Shown here: one piece after another, positions 56,517 through 64,000 of the stretch
Position numbering within the stretch: the first letter of the stretch is position 1
How the letters are laid out: every line of letters begins with the position of its first letter
Assembly (NCBI GenBank): GCA_028289455.1
Contig: JANQPN010000031.1
Coordinates: 1-64,000, forward strand
From: Wenzhouxiangellaceae bacterium
GTDB taxonomy: Bacteria > Pseudomonadota > Gammaproteobacteria > Xanthomonadales > Wenzhouxiangellaceae
DNA: 64,000 nt
Reading direction: 5' to 3'
The notes under the pieces: model-generated
What the model was told of the DNA's origin: nothing
Seen by the model: only the letters and a program-made list of their open reading frames with translations
Database searches by the model: none
Program-made: the position numbers and the translations under genes

Positions 56517-57563
56517 ATGACACAAACTGAAACAGCTTCTGAAGCGCTTTTTCAGCCAATGATCTGGCAGCAGGACCACCTGCAACTGCTGGATCAGCGC
56601 TTGCTGCCGCATCAGGAGCATTGGTTGCGGCTTGAGCATGCAGATCAGGCTGCAACCGCGATTCGCGACCTGGCGGTTCGCGGTGCACCGGCAATCGGTA
56701 TTACCGCTGCCTACGGTGCGGTGCTGGCAGCATGTGAGTGCCGTCAACAGGATAAAGCCGGCTGGCGGGAGGAATGGATTACGCAGTTGGGGAAGTTGGC
56801 TCAGGCCAGACCAACAGCCGTTAATCTGGGCTGGGCGCTGGACAGAATGCTATCCATCGAGTTGCCGGAAGATGATCCACTTGCCAGGCTGGAACAGGAA
56901 GCGATTGCCATCCATCAGGAGGATATCAACTGTAACAGGCAGCTGGCAGCGCTGGGTTCCGGGTTGATAAGGCCAGGCAGCAGAGTATTAACCCATTGCA
57001 ATACCGGCCCATTGGCTACCGGTGGAATAGGTACTGCGCTGGGCGTGATCATTTCTGCCTGGCAGCAGGGCAGGCTGACTGATGTATTTGCCGATGAAAC
57101 CCGGCCATGGCTGCAGGGAAGCCGTCTGACGGCCTGGGAACTGACCCGGCATCAGGTGCCCTGTCAATTGATCATTGACGGCGCCGCAGCATGGCTGATG
57201 GCCTCACAGGGCATAGATTGGTTGATTGTCGGTGCAGACCGGGTCGCTGCCAATGGTGATGTGGCCAACAAGATTGGTACTTACTCTGCCATGCTGGCAG
57301 CCAGGTCGCATGGTGTGAACACCATGGTTGTTGTGCCATGGTCGACAGTGGATATGAATACCACTGATGGTGGGAACATCCCCATCGAGCAGCGTGCTGA
57401 CAGTGAAATTACCAACATTGGTGGGCATCAGATTGCGGCTGAAGGTGCAACCAGCTGGAACCCAGTGTTTGATATTACCCCTGCTGAACTGGTTGATTTT
57501 CTGGTGACTGAACGCGGCATTATTGCCAATCCAGACCAGGCAAAAATAGCCGAATTGGCATAA
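56517..57563 (+). CDS. mtnA: Methylthioribose-1-phosphate isomerase
   Basis: Protein of 348 residues from ATG 56517. eIF2B-like fold: IRDLAVRGAPAIGITAAYG near 48-66, LTHCNTGPLATGG with the catalytic Cys near 162, DETRPWLQGSRLTAWEL, GADRVAANGDVANKIGTY with the catalytic Asp, and AAEGATSWNPVFDITP. It isomerises methylthioribose-1-phosphate in methionine salvage. No other salvage genes are nearby; the mtnA-gyrA adjacency matches Pseudomonas. Confidence 0.95.
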   Translation: MTQTETASEALFQPMIWQQDHLQLLDQRLLPHQEHWLRLEHADQAATAIRDLAVRGAPAIGITAAYGAVLAACECRQQDKAGWREEWITQLGKLAQARPTAVNLGWALDRMLSIELPEDDPLARLEQEAIAIHQEDINCNRQLAALGSGLIRPGSRVLTHCNTGPLATGGIGTALGVIISAWQQGRLTDVFADETRPWLQGSRLTAWELTRHQVPCQLIIDGAAAWLMASQGIDWLIVGADRVAANGDVANKIGTYSAMLAARSHGVNTMVVVPWSTVDMNTTDGGNIPIEQRADSEITNIGGHQIAAEGATSWNPVFDITPAELVDFLVTERGIIANPDQAKIAELA

Positions 57564-57732
57564 ATGCAAATGCTGTTTACAAGTGCTGCCGGCACTTATC
57601 CCGAGGGGCTTTTAACAGGTGATTTTACAGCAGGTGCACAAGCAAACCTGCGGTCCAGCAAAACTGTTAGGTAAGTATCTGAATTAAAAGATATTTTTTA
57701 AGCCCTGTCAGCGTGCTTTAAGGGTGCTTCTG

Positions 57733-57741
57733 TGGTATAAT
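57733..57741 (+). promoter_or_regulatory. Extended -10 promoter element upstream of gyrA
   Basis: TGGTATAAT is a perfect sigma-70 -10 hexamer with the TGn extension, about 119 bases before the gyrA ATG. No good -35 match lies 16-18 bases upstream, as expected for extended -10 promoters. The long leader that follows contains no ORF; the gap between mtnA and gyrA is 296 bases in all. Confidence 0.65.
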
Positions 57742-57859
57742 TTCGAGTTTGTTGCAGCATTTTTACAGGGTGGTTTTTTTCCCGCCTAAGCGCTTGATAA
57801 GCAACATTAAATTCAAGCTGATGTGCCGTTTGGTACGAGTACTATTGGAAAGCTGAAAT

Positions 57860-60412
57860 ATGGCAGAAATGGCTCGCGAAATCCTGTCCGTTAATCTCGA
57901 AGACGAGATGAAACAATCCTACCTGGATTACGCCATGAGCGTAATTGTGGGGCGGGCATTACCGGATGTCCGGGATGGTCTCAAGCCGGTACACCGACGG
58001 GTTTTGTTTGCGATGCGCGAGCTGGGCAATGACTGGAACAAGGCCTATAAAAAATCTGCCCGTGTAGTTGGTGACGTGATTGGTAAATACCATCCGCATG
58101 GCGAGTCAGCGGTGTACGACACCATTGTGCGCATGGCGCAGCCGTTTTCGATGCGTTACATGCTGGTTGACGGTCAGGGTAACTTTGGCTCGGTTGATGG
58201 TGATTCACCTGCGGCGATGCGTTACACCGAAGTGCGCATGGACAAGCTGGCGCACCAGCTGTTGGCTGATCTCGAAAAAGACACGGTCAACTTCAGCCCT
58301 AACTACGATGAATCAGAACATGAACCGGTGGTATTGCCGACTCGTATTCCCAACCTGCTGGTCAATGGCACCACCGGTATTGCAGTGGGGATGGCCACCA
58401 ATATCCCACCGCATAATCTGACAGAAGTCATTAATGCAACACTGGCGCTGCAGGAAGACAGCGGCCTGAGCACAGCTGAACTAATGGAATACCTGCCGGG
58501 GCCGGATTTCCCCACCGCCGGTATTATCAACGGCGCTGCCGGTATCCGGGAAGCTTATGAAACCGGGCGTGGCCGCATATACATGCGCGCCCGTACCCAT
58601 ATCGAAGATGAAAACGGCCGGCAATCGATTATTGTCGATGAGCTGCCATACCAGGTAAATAAAGCCAATCTGCTGAAAAAAATCGCTGATCTGGTCAAAG
58701 AGAAAAAAATCGAAGGCATCAGTGGCACAAACCTGAGGGATGAGTCCGATAAGGACGGCATGCGCATGGTGATTGGCCTGAAGCAGGGTGAAGTTGCTGA
58801 AGTGGTATTAAACCAGCTGTTCAGCATGACTCAGTTGCAATGTGTATTCGGTATCAACATGGTGGCTTTAATCGACAGTCGCCCCAGGCTGTTGAACTTG
58901 AAAGAGATACTCGATGCTTTCCTGCGGCATCGGCGTGATGTAGTGACCCGCCGCACATTATTTGAGCTAAGGAAAGCCCGTTCGCGCGCACATATCCTGG
59001 AAGGGTTAACAGTAGCGCTGGCCAACGTTGACGAAGTTATTGCACTGATCAAGGCAGCGCCCAATCCAGCGGAGGCTCGTGCGCGGTTGCAGCAACGTCG
59101 CTGGGATCCAGGCTTGGTGAAAGCTCTGCTGGGTGCGGAAGGCGCAGAGATGTCCCGCCCTGAAGACCTGTCGATTGAAATCGGCATGCATCAGGATGGT
59201 TATCAGTTATCCGAGAAACAGGCTCAGGCGATTCTGGAACTGAGGCTGCAGAAACTGACCAGCCTGGAACAGGACAAGTTGACCGACGAGTACCGTGAAA
59301 TTCTGGACAATATCCGTGAACTGCTGCGTATTCTGGCAGAGCCGGATGTCATGCAGCAGGTTATCCGCGATGAACTGCTGGAAATCCGTGAGCAGTTTGG
59401 TGATGAGCGCCGTACCGAAATACTCGAACAGCAGCTGAATCTCAGCATGGAAGATCTGATCGCAGAAGAAGATGTGGTGGTAACCCTATCGCATGGTGGT
59501 TATGCCAAAACGCAAAGTCTGGAACGTTATCAGGCTCAGCGGCGCGGTGGCCGTGGACGTTCTGCTACCAAGATGAAAGATGAAGATTTCATTGAACGCC
59601 TGTGGGTAACCAATACCCATGATACGCTGCTGTGTTTTTCCAGTACCGGCAAGGTTTACTGGATCAAGGTGTATGAACTGCCACAGGCCAGTCACGCCAG
59701 TCGTGGTAAGCCGTTCGTTAATTTGCTGCCGCTGGAAGAAGGCGAACGCATCAACGCTGTATTGCCGGTGCGTGACTTCCCGGACGATCAGTTTGTGTTC
59801 TTTTCGACTGCATCGGGCACGGTCAAGAAAACACCACTGGCCGACTACTCGCGGCCACGCGCAAATGGTATCTGGGCGATAGATCTGGTTGAAGGCGATA
59901 CACTGATTAATGTGGAATTGACCGATGGCACCAAGGATATTTTATTGTTTGCCAATAACGGTAAGTCAGTGCGCTTTAATGAGACCGATGCTCGACCCAT
60001 GGGCAGGGTGGCTCGAGGCGTGCGCGGCATCCGGCTGAAGTCCGGTGAGCAGGTTGTATCGATGCAGGTTGCCGATCCGGATCAGGACCTGTTGATGGCG
60101 ACTGAAAATGGCTACGGCAAACGGACCAGTCTGGAAGAATTCCCGGTGCACCGCCGGGGTGGGCAGGGTGTGATTGCTGTTCAGGTTTCAGAACGCAATG
60201 GTGCATTGGTTGATGCGCTGAGTGTCAGTGAAGATGATGATGTGATGCTGATCAGCAATGGCGGCACACTGGTGCGTACGCCTGCGAATGAAATTTCTCG
60301 ATTGGGGCGCAATACGCAGGGGGTAACCCTGATTCGCCTGGGCGACGGGGAACAGCTGGTCGGATTGGCTGGCGTGGCTGCAATCGGCGAAGATGATGAA
60401 AGCGACGTCTAG
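57860..60412 (+). CDS. gyrA: DNA gyrase subunit A
   Basis: Protein of 850 residues. Catalytic R121-Y122 (AAMRYTE) and the quinolone-resistance region [10 protein letters not shown] fall at E. coli numbering, with the susceptible-type Ser83 and Asp87 and Glu in place of Asp82. The C-terminal DNA-wrapping propeller starts with the GyrA box QRRGGRG near residue 558. It works with GyrB to introduce negative supercoils. It is preceded by an extended -10 promoter and followed by an intrinsic terminator, so it is a single-gene unit. Confidence 0.97.
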   Translation: MAEMAREILSVNLEDEMKQSYLDYAMSVIVGRALPDVRDGLKPVHRRVLFAMRELGNDWNKAYKKSARVVGDVIGKYHPHGESAVYDTIVRMAQPFSMRYMLVDGQGNFGSVDGDSPAAMRYTEVRMDKLAHQLLADLEKDTVNFSPNYDESEHEPVVLPTRIPNLLVNGTTGIAVGMATNIPPHNLTEVINATLALQEDSGLSTAELMEYLPGPDFPTAGIINGAAGIREAYETGRGRIYMRARTHIEDENGRQSIIVDELPYQVNKANLLKKIADLVKEKKIEGISGTNLRDESDKDGMRMVIGLKQGEVAEVVLNQLFSMTQLQCVFGINMVALIDSRPRLLNLKEILDAFLRHRRDVVTRRTLFELRKARSRAHILEGLTVALANVDEVIALIKAAPNPAEARARLQQRRWDPGLVKALLGAEGAEMSRPEDLSIEIGMHQDGYQLSEKQAQAILELRLQKLTSLEQDKLTDEYREILDNIRELLRILAEPDVMQQVIRDELLEIREQFGDERRTEILEQQLNLSMEDLIAEEDVVVTLSHGGYAKTQSLERYQAQRRGGRGRSATKMKDEDFIERLWVTNTHDTLLCFSSTGKVYWIKVYELPQASHASRGKPFVNLLPLEEGERINAVLPVRDFPDDQFVFFSTASGTVKKTPLADYSRPRANGIWAIDLVEGDTLINVELTDGTKDILLFANNGKSVRFNETDARPMGRVARGVRGIRLKSGEQVVSMQVADPDQDLLMATENGYGKRTSLEEFPVHRRGGQGVIAVQVSERNGALVDALSVSEDDDVMLISNGGTLVRTPANEISRLGRNTQGVTLIRLGDGEQLVGLAGVAAIGEDDESDV

Positions 60413-60458
60413 CAGGTTTACCTCTGCAACCGGGTTATGACAGCTTGATAAATTTGCG

Positions 60459-60485
60459 GGTGCAGGGGGTTCTGCACCTGTTTTT
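60459..60485 (+). terminator. Intrinsic terminator of gyrA
   Basis: GGTGCAG pairs with CTGCACC around a six-base loop, followed by TGTTTTTG. It lies 47 bases after the gyrA stop and just before the convergent VOC gene. Confidence 0.75.
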
Positions 60486-60495
60486 GTACGGGTGA

Positions 60496-60873
60496 TTACC
60501 CGGCTATATCTTCAGCGAACACCAGCATATAGCCATCCGGGTCGCGCACGGCGATCTCCTTCATTCCATATTCCTGCCTAATTTCCGGGCCATGAATGAT
60601 ATCTGCGCCTTTTTCCAGCAAATCCGCATAATACGCATCCAGCCCTTCGCACCAGAAATAGGCATCCCAGCAGTCATCAAGGCCATTGGGTCTGGGCGAT
60701 TTGCTGTCTGCCTGATTCAGCATGACCATAAAGCCATCTTTCTGCGGCATAGCAAAGCAGGGCGGTTCACCCCACAGATCAGGCTCACTAAATTCCAGTG
60801 TATCGACGTAATAGCGAACAGACTTAATCAGATCGCTGACAAAAAAATGCGGAGCAGAGGATACGATTTTCAT
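60496..60873 (-). CDS. VOC-superfamily (bleomycin-resistance-like) protein
   Basis: Protein of 125 residues: APHFFVSDLIKSVRYYVDTL opens the fold, GFMVMLNQAD follows, and KEIAVRDPDGYMLVFAED closes it with the terminal Glu. It is of the type labelled glyoxalase/bleomycin resistance; the ligand is unknown. Its ATG overlaps the stop of the upstream thioesterase (ATGA), forming a tight three-gene operon. Confidence 0.85.
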   Translation of the reverse strand: MKIVSSAPHFFVSDLIKSVRYYVDTLEFSEPDLWGEPPCFAMPQKDGFMVMLNQADSKSPRPNGLDDCWDAYFWCEGLDAYYADLLEKGADIIHGPEIRQEYGMKEIAVRDPDGYMLVFAEDIAG

Positions 60874-61343
60874 TGATCAGTAGCATTGAGGTCGTTGGTA
60901 TAGCCCATGGCATCTTCCAGTGGCATCTTGCTGCGCACAAATATGCCGTTGCCCCTGCCTATTTCCCGGTTTTCCGAATCGTAAACTACTGATTCAGCAA
61001 TAAACTGAGTCCTGTTGGCATTGACTACACGGCCTTGTGCACGCAGTTTTCCTGAGGATACCGGTCGGGTCAGATAGGTGGTAAATGAAGTAGTCAGCAC
61101 AAAAAAATCCTTTTCCAATGAATTAGCGGCGAAAAAAGCGGCATCATCCAACATCTTGAAGTATACAGAGCCATGAACCGCATGAGCTGCATGGTGAAAT
61201 TTCCGGGATAATTCAATTTCTATACTGGCTTCTCCATGGGCTACCGTCATCTTGGGCTGATAAAAATCATTAATCGGTGCATTGGCATACATGATTTCCA
61301 GCCTGCGAAAATGTTGTTCCCGGGTCATCAATCTATCCGTCAA
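60870..61343 (-). CDS. PaaI-type hotdog-fold thioesterase
   Basis: Protein of 157 residues with a hotdog fold: HAAHAVHGSVYFKMLDDAAFFAANSL carries the HGG-like turn and the Asp usually serving catalysis. A strand pattern TTSFTTYLTRPV and GKLRAQGRVVNANRTQFIAESVVYD follows. PaaI/YbgC-type enzymes hydrolyse acyl-CoAs. It overlaps the DUF418 gene by 11 bases upstream and the VOC gene by four bases downstream. Confidence 0.83.
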   Translation of the reverse strand: MTDRLMTREQHFRRLEIMYANAPINDFYQPKMTVAHGEASIEIELSRKFHHAAHAVHGSVYFKMLDDAAFFAANSLEKDFFVLTTSFTTYLTRPVSSGKLRAQGRVVNANRTQFIAESVVYDSENREIGRGNGIFVRSKMPLEDAMGYTNDLNATDQ

Positions 61344-62568
61344 GTCGTTTCATGGGTTGGCGCTTCCAATAGGTCAGGCTGCGCCATACCCACTCCAGCG
61401 GACCGAAACGATAGCGCGCCAGCCACAGTGGTGCAATCCACAATTGCAATATCCAGATGGCAATAACAATCAGAATCTGCTGATAACGCTGTACTTCGCC
61501 GAACAAGCCCAACCCATGGCCGTAGAATATCAATGTGCAGATCACTGTTTGCAGTATGTAATTGGAGAATGCTGTTCTGCCAACCGCAGAAAGTCTGTGT
61601 TGCAATGAAACCAGGACCTTGCCCTGAATAATCAGCAGTACCAGCGCAACATAGGCCATCGCCATAAAAATACTGCCCCAGTAATTGAACTGGCTGCCGA
61701 TATACATGCTGTATTCCATTGAAAAGTTTTGTTCGAAATTCCTGGTTAATCCAATAATAATAATAGCCAAGCCCAGAGCGGCATTCACGACCAGCATTTT
61801 CCAGTAAAACCGTGCATTTTTACCTGCACTCAGTATTCCCCATTTATACAGTGCCATACCGATCAGCATCATCCCGCCGGCGCGCCAGACAAAGACGCTG
61901 AGAAACACAAAGGATTGAAGAAAGAATGCTTCTGCAGAACGGAATGGCATTTGCTGCAGCCAACTGCCCTGATAAGCAGCGATCTCTGCATTGAGAAGTT
62001 CTTGGTCGGGGCTCCAGGCCTGAATAATTTGAGCAGTAGCATCCGCTGGAAAGTGGTCCATGCTGAAACCTGTCATCAAATAAAATATTGATGAAACTGA
62101 TGCGAAAATCATGCCGGTGATCAACAATGCCTTTGCTGATCTGTTTCTGAACAGATATACCCAAAAACCGCACAATGCATAGGCGACCAGTATATCTCCG
62201 TACCACAGTGCATAGGCATGGATAAGGCCGAATAACAGCAGCCAAAAAGTACGCCGGTAATGCAGAGCTGCGGAATAGCCGGTTTTTGCTGCTGCGCGTT
62301 CTGCAAACACACACACGCCTGCACCGAACAGCATCGAGAATATGCTCATGAATTTCTGATCGGCAAAAATATGGCTGACTAACCATGTATAAAGATTCAG
62401 ACCTGCCAGGTCACCATAGGCGGTCGGGTTCAGATAAGCAGCGCCGGGCATTGAAAATGACTGGATATTCATAACCAGTATGCCGAGCAGGGCAAAGCCG
62501 CGCAGAATATCGATGCTGGTAATCCGGTTGACTGTGTCTATTGGTTGGGAAGCTGGATTGTTTTTCAT
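61333..62568 (-). CDS. DUF418 (YeiB-like) membrane protein
   Basis: Protein of 411 residues with about ten helices. It opens TSIDILRGFALLGILVMNI. The family-typical FADQKFMSIFSMLFGAGV sits near 70-87, and the C-terminal DUF418 domain contains GRTAFSNYILQTVICTLIFYGHGLGLFG followed by a WLARYRFGPLEWVWRSLTYW ending. YeiB proteins are putative acyl transporters or acyltransferases without proven substrate. First gene of the three-gene minus-strand operon. Confidence 0.9.
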   Translation of the reverse strand: MKNNPASQPIDTVNRITSIDILRGFALLGILVMNIQSFSMPGAAYLNPTAYGDLAGLNLYTWLVSHIFADQKFMSIFSMLFGAGVCVFAERAAAKTGYSAALHYRRTFWLLLFGLIHAYALWYGDILVAYALCGFWVYLFRNRSAKALLITGMIFASVSSIFYLMTGFSMDHFPADATAQIIQAWSPDQELLNAEIAAYQGSWLQQMPFRSAEAFFLQSFVFLSVFVWRAGGMMLIGMALYKWGILSAGKNARFYWKMLVVNAALGLAIIIIGLTRNFEQNFSMEYSMYIGSQFNYWGSIFMAMAYVALVLLIIQGKVLVSLQHRLSAVGRTAFSNYILQTVICTLIFYGHGLGLFGEVQRYQQILIVIAIWILQLWIAPLWLARYRFGPLEWVWRSLTYWKRQPMKRLDG

Positions 62569-62698
62569 AGGGTTTGTTAATTCTTAGGTACAGTCTGATT
62601 TCAAGCGTGGTACTGATGTCATAATGTTTGAGCAGATATCATAAACTACGCTGAAATTTTTGAAGTTTTTACCAACCCGTTTGGACTTTGCAGGAACT

Positions 62699-63538
62699 AT
62701 GCTTAACAACACCCAGATTAAACAATTCCATGATCAGGGTTTTCTGGTATTGGAAAAGGCGATTGCTCAGGGACACATTGCCAGCATCATGCAGGCGGCG
62801 CAGGATATAGTGGCTGATTTCGATATTGACCGGCACCAGACGGTATTTTCCACCACAGACCGTGATGCTGACCGGGATGATTATTTCTTTGATTCAGCCG
62901 AAGCGGTGCACTGTTTTTTGGAGGAAGGTGCGCTGGATGCCAATGGACAGCTGACCTGCCCGAAGCACCTGGCTATCAACAAAATTGGCCATGCCATGCA
63001 TGATCTGGTGCCCGAGTTTACAGCGTTCTGCCGTCTGGCGGTTATCGGGCAGGTCCTGCGGGAAATCGGTTATCTCGATCCTCAGCTTTGGCAGAGCATG
63101 TATATTTTCAAGCAGCCCGGTATCGGTGGAGAGGTCCGGTGGCATCAGGATGCCAGTTACCTGATCACAAAACCGGCCTGTGTAACCGGTATCTGGGTGG
63201 CACTTGAAGATGCGCATCAGGGCAATGGCTGTTTGTGGGTACAGCCGGGGCATCACCGGTCTCCGTTGCGGGAAATCTATCAGGTGGACTGGCAACAGCG
63301 AAGTGGTGTGCTAACCCGTGTGGATGATACACCCTGGAGTGACAATAACGATGCCATCCCATTAGAAGTGCCGGCTGGAAGTATGGTGTTGTTTAATGAC
63401 CATCTGCCGCATTACAGCTCGCAGAATTATTCGGCTGAGTCCAGGCAGGCTTTCACCATGCACGTTGCGGAAAGCAGCAGCAGCTGGCTGCCGGAAAACT
63501 GGCTGCAACGCAATAAGCTTGGTGAGTTTTGTCTTTAG
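62699..63538 (+). CDS. Phytanoyl-CoA dioxygenase (PhyH) family protein
   Basis: Protein of 279 residues from ATG 62699 (AGGA just upstream; the TTG at 62660 gives an unlikely extension). QIKQFHDQGFLVLEKAI is the family opening. The iron site is WHQDASYL (His and Asp) with a distal His in NDHLPHYSSQN, and Arg in SAESRQAFTMH binds 2-oxoglutarate. Non-heme Fe(II)/2OG oxygenase; the substrate is not predictable. Monocistronic; divergent from the DUF418 operon. Confidence 0.88.
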   Translation: MLNNTQIKQFHDQGFLVLEKAIAQGHIASIMQAAQDIVADFDIDRHQTVFSTTDRDADRDDYFFDSAEAVHCFLEEGALDANGQLTCPKHLAINKIGHAMHDLVPEFTAFCRLAVIGQVLREIGYLDPQLWQSMYIFKQPGIGGEVRWHQDASYLITKPACVTGIWVALEDAHQGNGCLWVQPGHHRSPLREIYQVDWQQRSGVLTRVDDTPWSDNNDAIPLEVPAGSMVLFNDHLPHYSSQNYSAESRQAFTMHVAESSSSWLPENWLQRNKLGEFCL

Positions 63539-63662
63539 AAAGTGACGGTTTATGGCTGATTTGTCAGCTGGTTGCATAATCCAGCCGGGAATGCGGTTAA
63601 ACTAAGTGCTGAAGAAATCCATCCTGGTGCAGTCATCACCGCAGTAACCTGAGGAGAAACCG

Positions 63663-64000
63663 ATGAAACAATGTTTGGTCTGCCTGCTGGCGGCTTTAAT
63701 GTTTTCCACATCATCTGTACTTGCTGATGATCTTAACACTGAAATCGCCGAAGACTATAACAGCCATCTTGGTGAGCTGTTCGATCATTTTCACCGTAAT
63801 CCCGAATTATCTCTGGTTGAGTTTGAAACCGCCAGGCGCATAGCCAGTGAGCTTCGTGCAGTAGGCTTTGAGGTGACCGAAGGTGTAGGTGGAACCGGAG
63901 TCGTGGCAATTATGGAAAACGGCGAAGGCCCCATGGTCATGATGAGGGCTGATATGGATGGCCTGCCGGTCGAGGAAAAATCTGGTCTGCCGAATGCCTC
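63663..64000 (+). CDS. M20D-type amidohydrolase, exported (3' partial)
   Basis: The frame runs off the right edge with 112 codons visible. AGGAG lies eight bases before ATG 63663. A signal peptide (CLVCLLAALMFSTSSVLA, cleavage before DD) is followed by the M20D opening: LFDHFHRNPELSLVEFETARRI, GVGGTGVVAIMENGEGP and MMRADMDGLPVEE, which matches the RADMDALPV block of IAA-amino acid hydrolase/aminoacylase-like peptidases. It probably hydrolyses N-acyl amino acids in the periplasm. Metal ligands lie beyond the window. Confidence 0.85.
   Translation, partial: MKQCLVCLLAALMFSTSSVLADDLNTEIAEDYNSHLGELFDHFHRNPELSLVEFETARRIASELRAVGFEVTEGVGGTGVVAIMENGEGPMVMMRADMDGLPVEEKSGLPNA

Noticed and set aside
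57564..57735. Short inverted repeat after mtnA (AAGTGC..GCACTT) considered as terminator
   Set aside because: Six-base stem with no T-run; too weak to call.
1..64000. tRNA, rRNA and insertion sequences
   Set aside because: Intergenic gaps are all under 300 bases; none shows a T-loop motif, rRNA segment, transposase frame or flanking inverted repeats.

Overview
The window is a dense, mostly housekeeping stretch of a gammaproteobacterial chromosome. Order-level placement is not possible by eye. The evidence is the set of conserved gammaproteobacterial neighbourhoods: queG divergent from nnr-tsaE-amiB; rsxABCDGE-nth next to metG, apbC and dcd; petABC-sspA-sspB; surE-pcm-yqaA-nlpD; yhbY divergent from rlmE-ftsH-folP-glmM; ppi-lpxH; and mtnA-gyrA. 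Several of these runs match the Pseudomonas or E. coli order and then break: amiB is not followed by mutL, nlpD is not followed by rpoS, and glmM is not followed by tpiA/secG. I saw no rRNA, tRNA, insertion sequence, prophage or CRISPR array.

Layout. 1-9.8 kb: end of a Bat aerotolerance locus (a BatB/BatC-type fusion and BatD), a VOC protein, a secreted SGNH-hydrolase-like protein with an IPTL-CTERM-like tail, a DUF2868/DUF3482 membrane protein-GTPase pair, a heparan-alpha-glucosaminide acetyltransferase-like membrane protein and a CYTH protein. 9.9-24.5 kb: a small secreted protein with nuclease-toxin-like features, a class III aminotransferase, queG / nnr-tsaE-amiB, two convergent secreted proteins (dockerin-like, and a seven-repeat FG-GAP protein) that end in the same kind of C-terminal motif, an M49-like lipoprotein, a zinc-ribbon protein and aspS. 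24.5-27.7 kb: a four-gene hvf-type RiPP cluster (Cys-rich precursor, MNIO maturase, partner protein, DoxX-like membrane protein) with its own terminator. 28-38.8 kb: nth, the Rsx/Rnf complex, metG, apbC, dcd and a DegS-like protease. 39-47.6 kb: cytochrome bc1, SspA/SspB, SurE/Pcm/YqaA/NlpD and small conserved genes. 47.7-64 kb: rlmE-ftsH-folP-glmM, a 2OG oxygenase, a flippase, lpxH/ppi, mtnA, gyrA, a VOC/thioesterase/DUF418 operon, a PhyH oxygenase and the start of an M20 amidohydrolase.

How the genes work together. The standout system is the hvf cluster at 24971-27712. The precursor has a Sec signal peptide and eight EGSCG units arranged 3-2-3. By analogy with Hvf/bufferin pathways, the MNIO enzyme HvfB with HvfC would modify its cysteines, and the exported product would bind copper. 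The substitution of Ser for the Lys of the EGKCG repeat I associate with this family is a testable variation. Elsewhere, AmiB and its likely activator NlpD (with degenerate catalytic residues) are both present. FtsH, DegS-like protease and SspB (ClpXP adaptor) give a proteostasis theme. The Rsx complex and bc1 complex supply electron transport.
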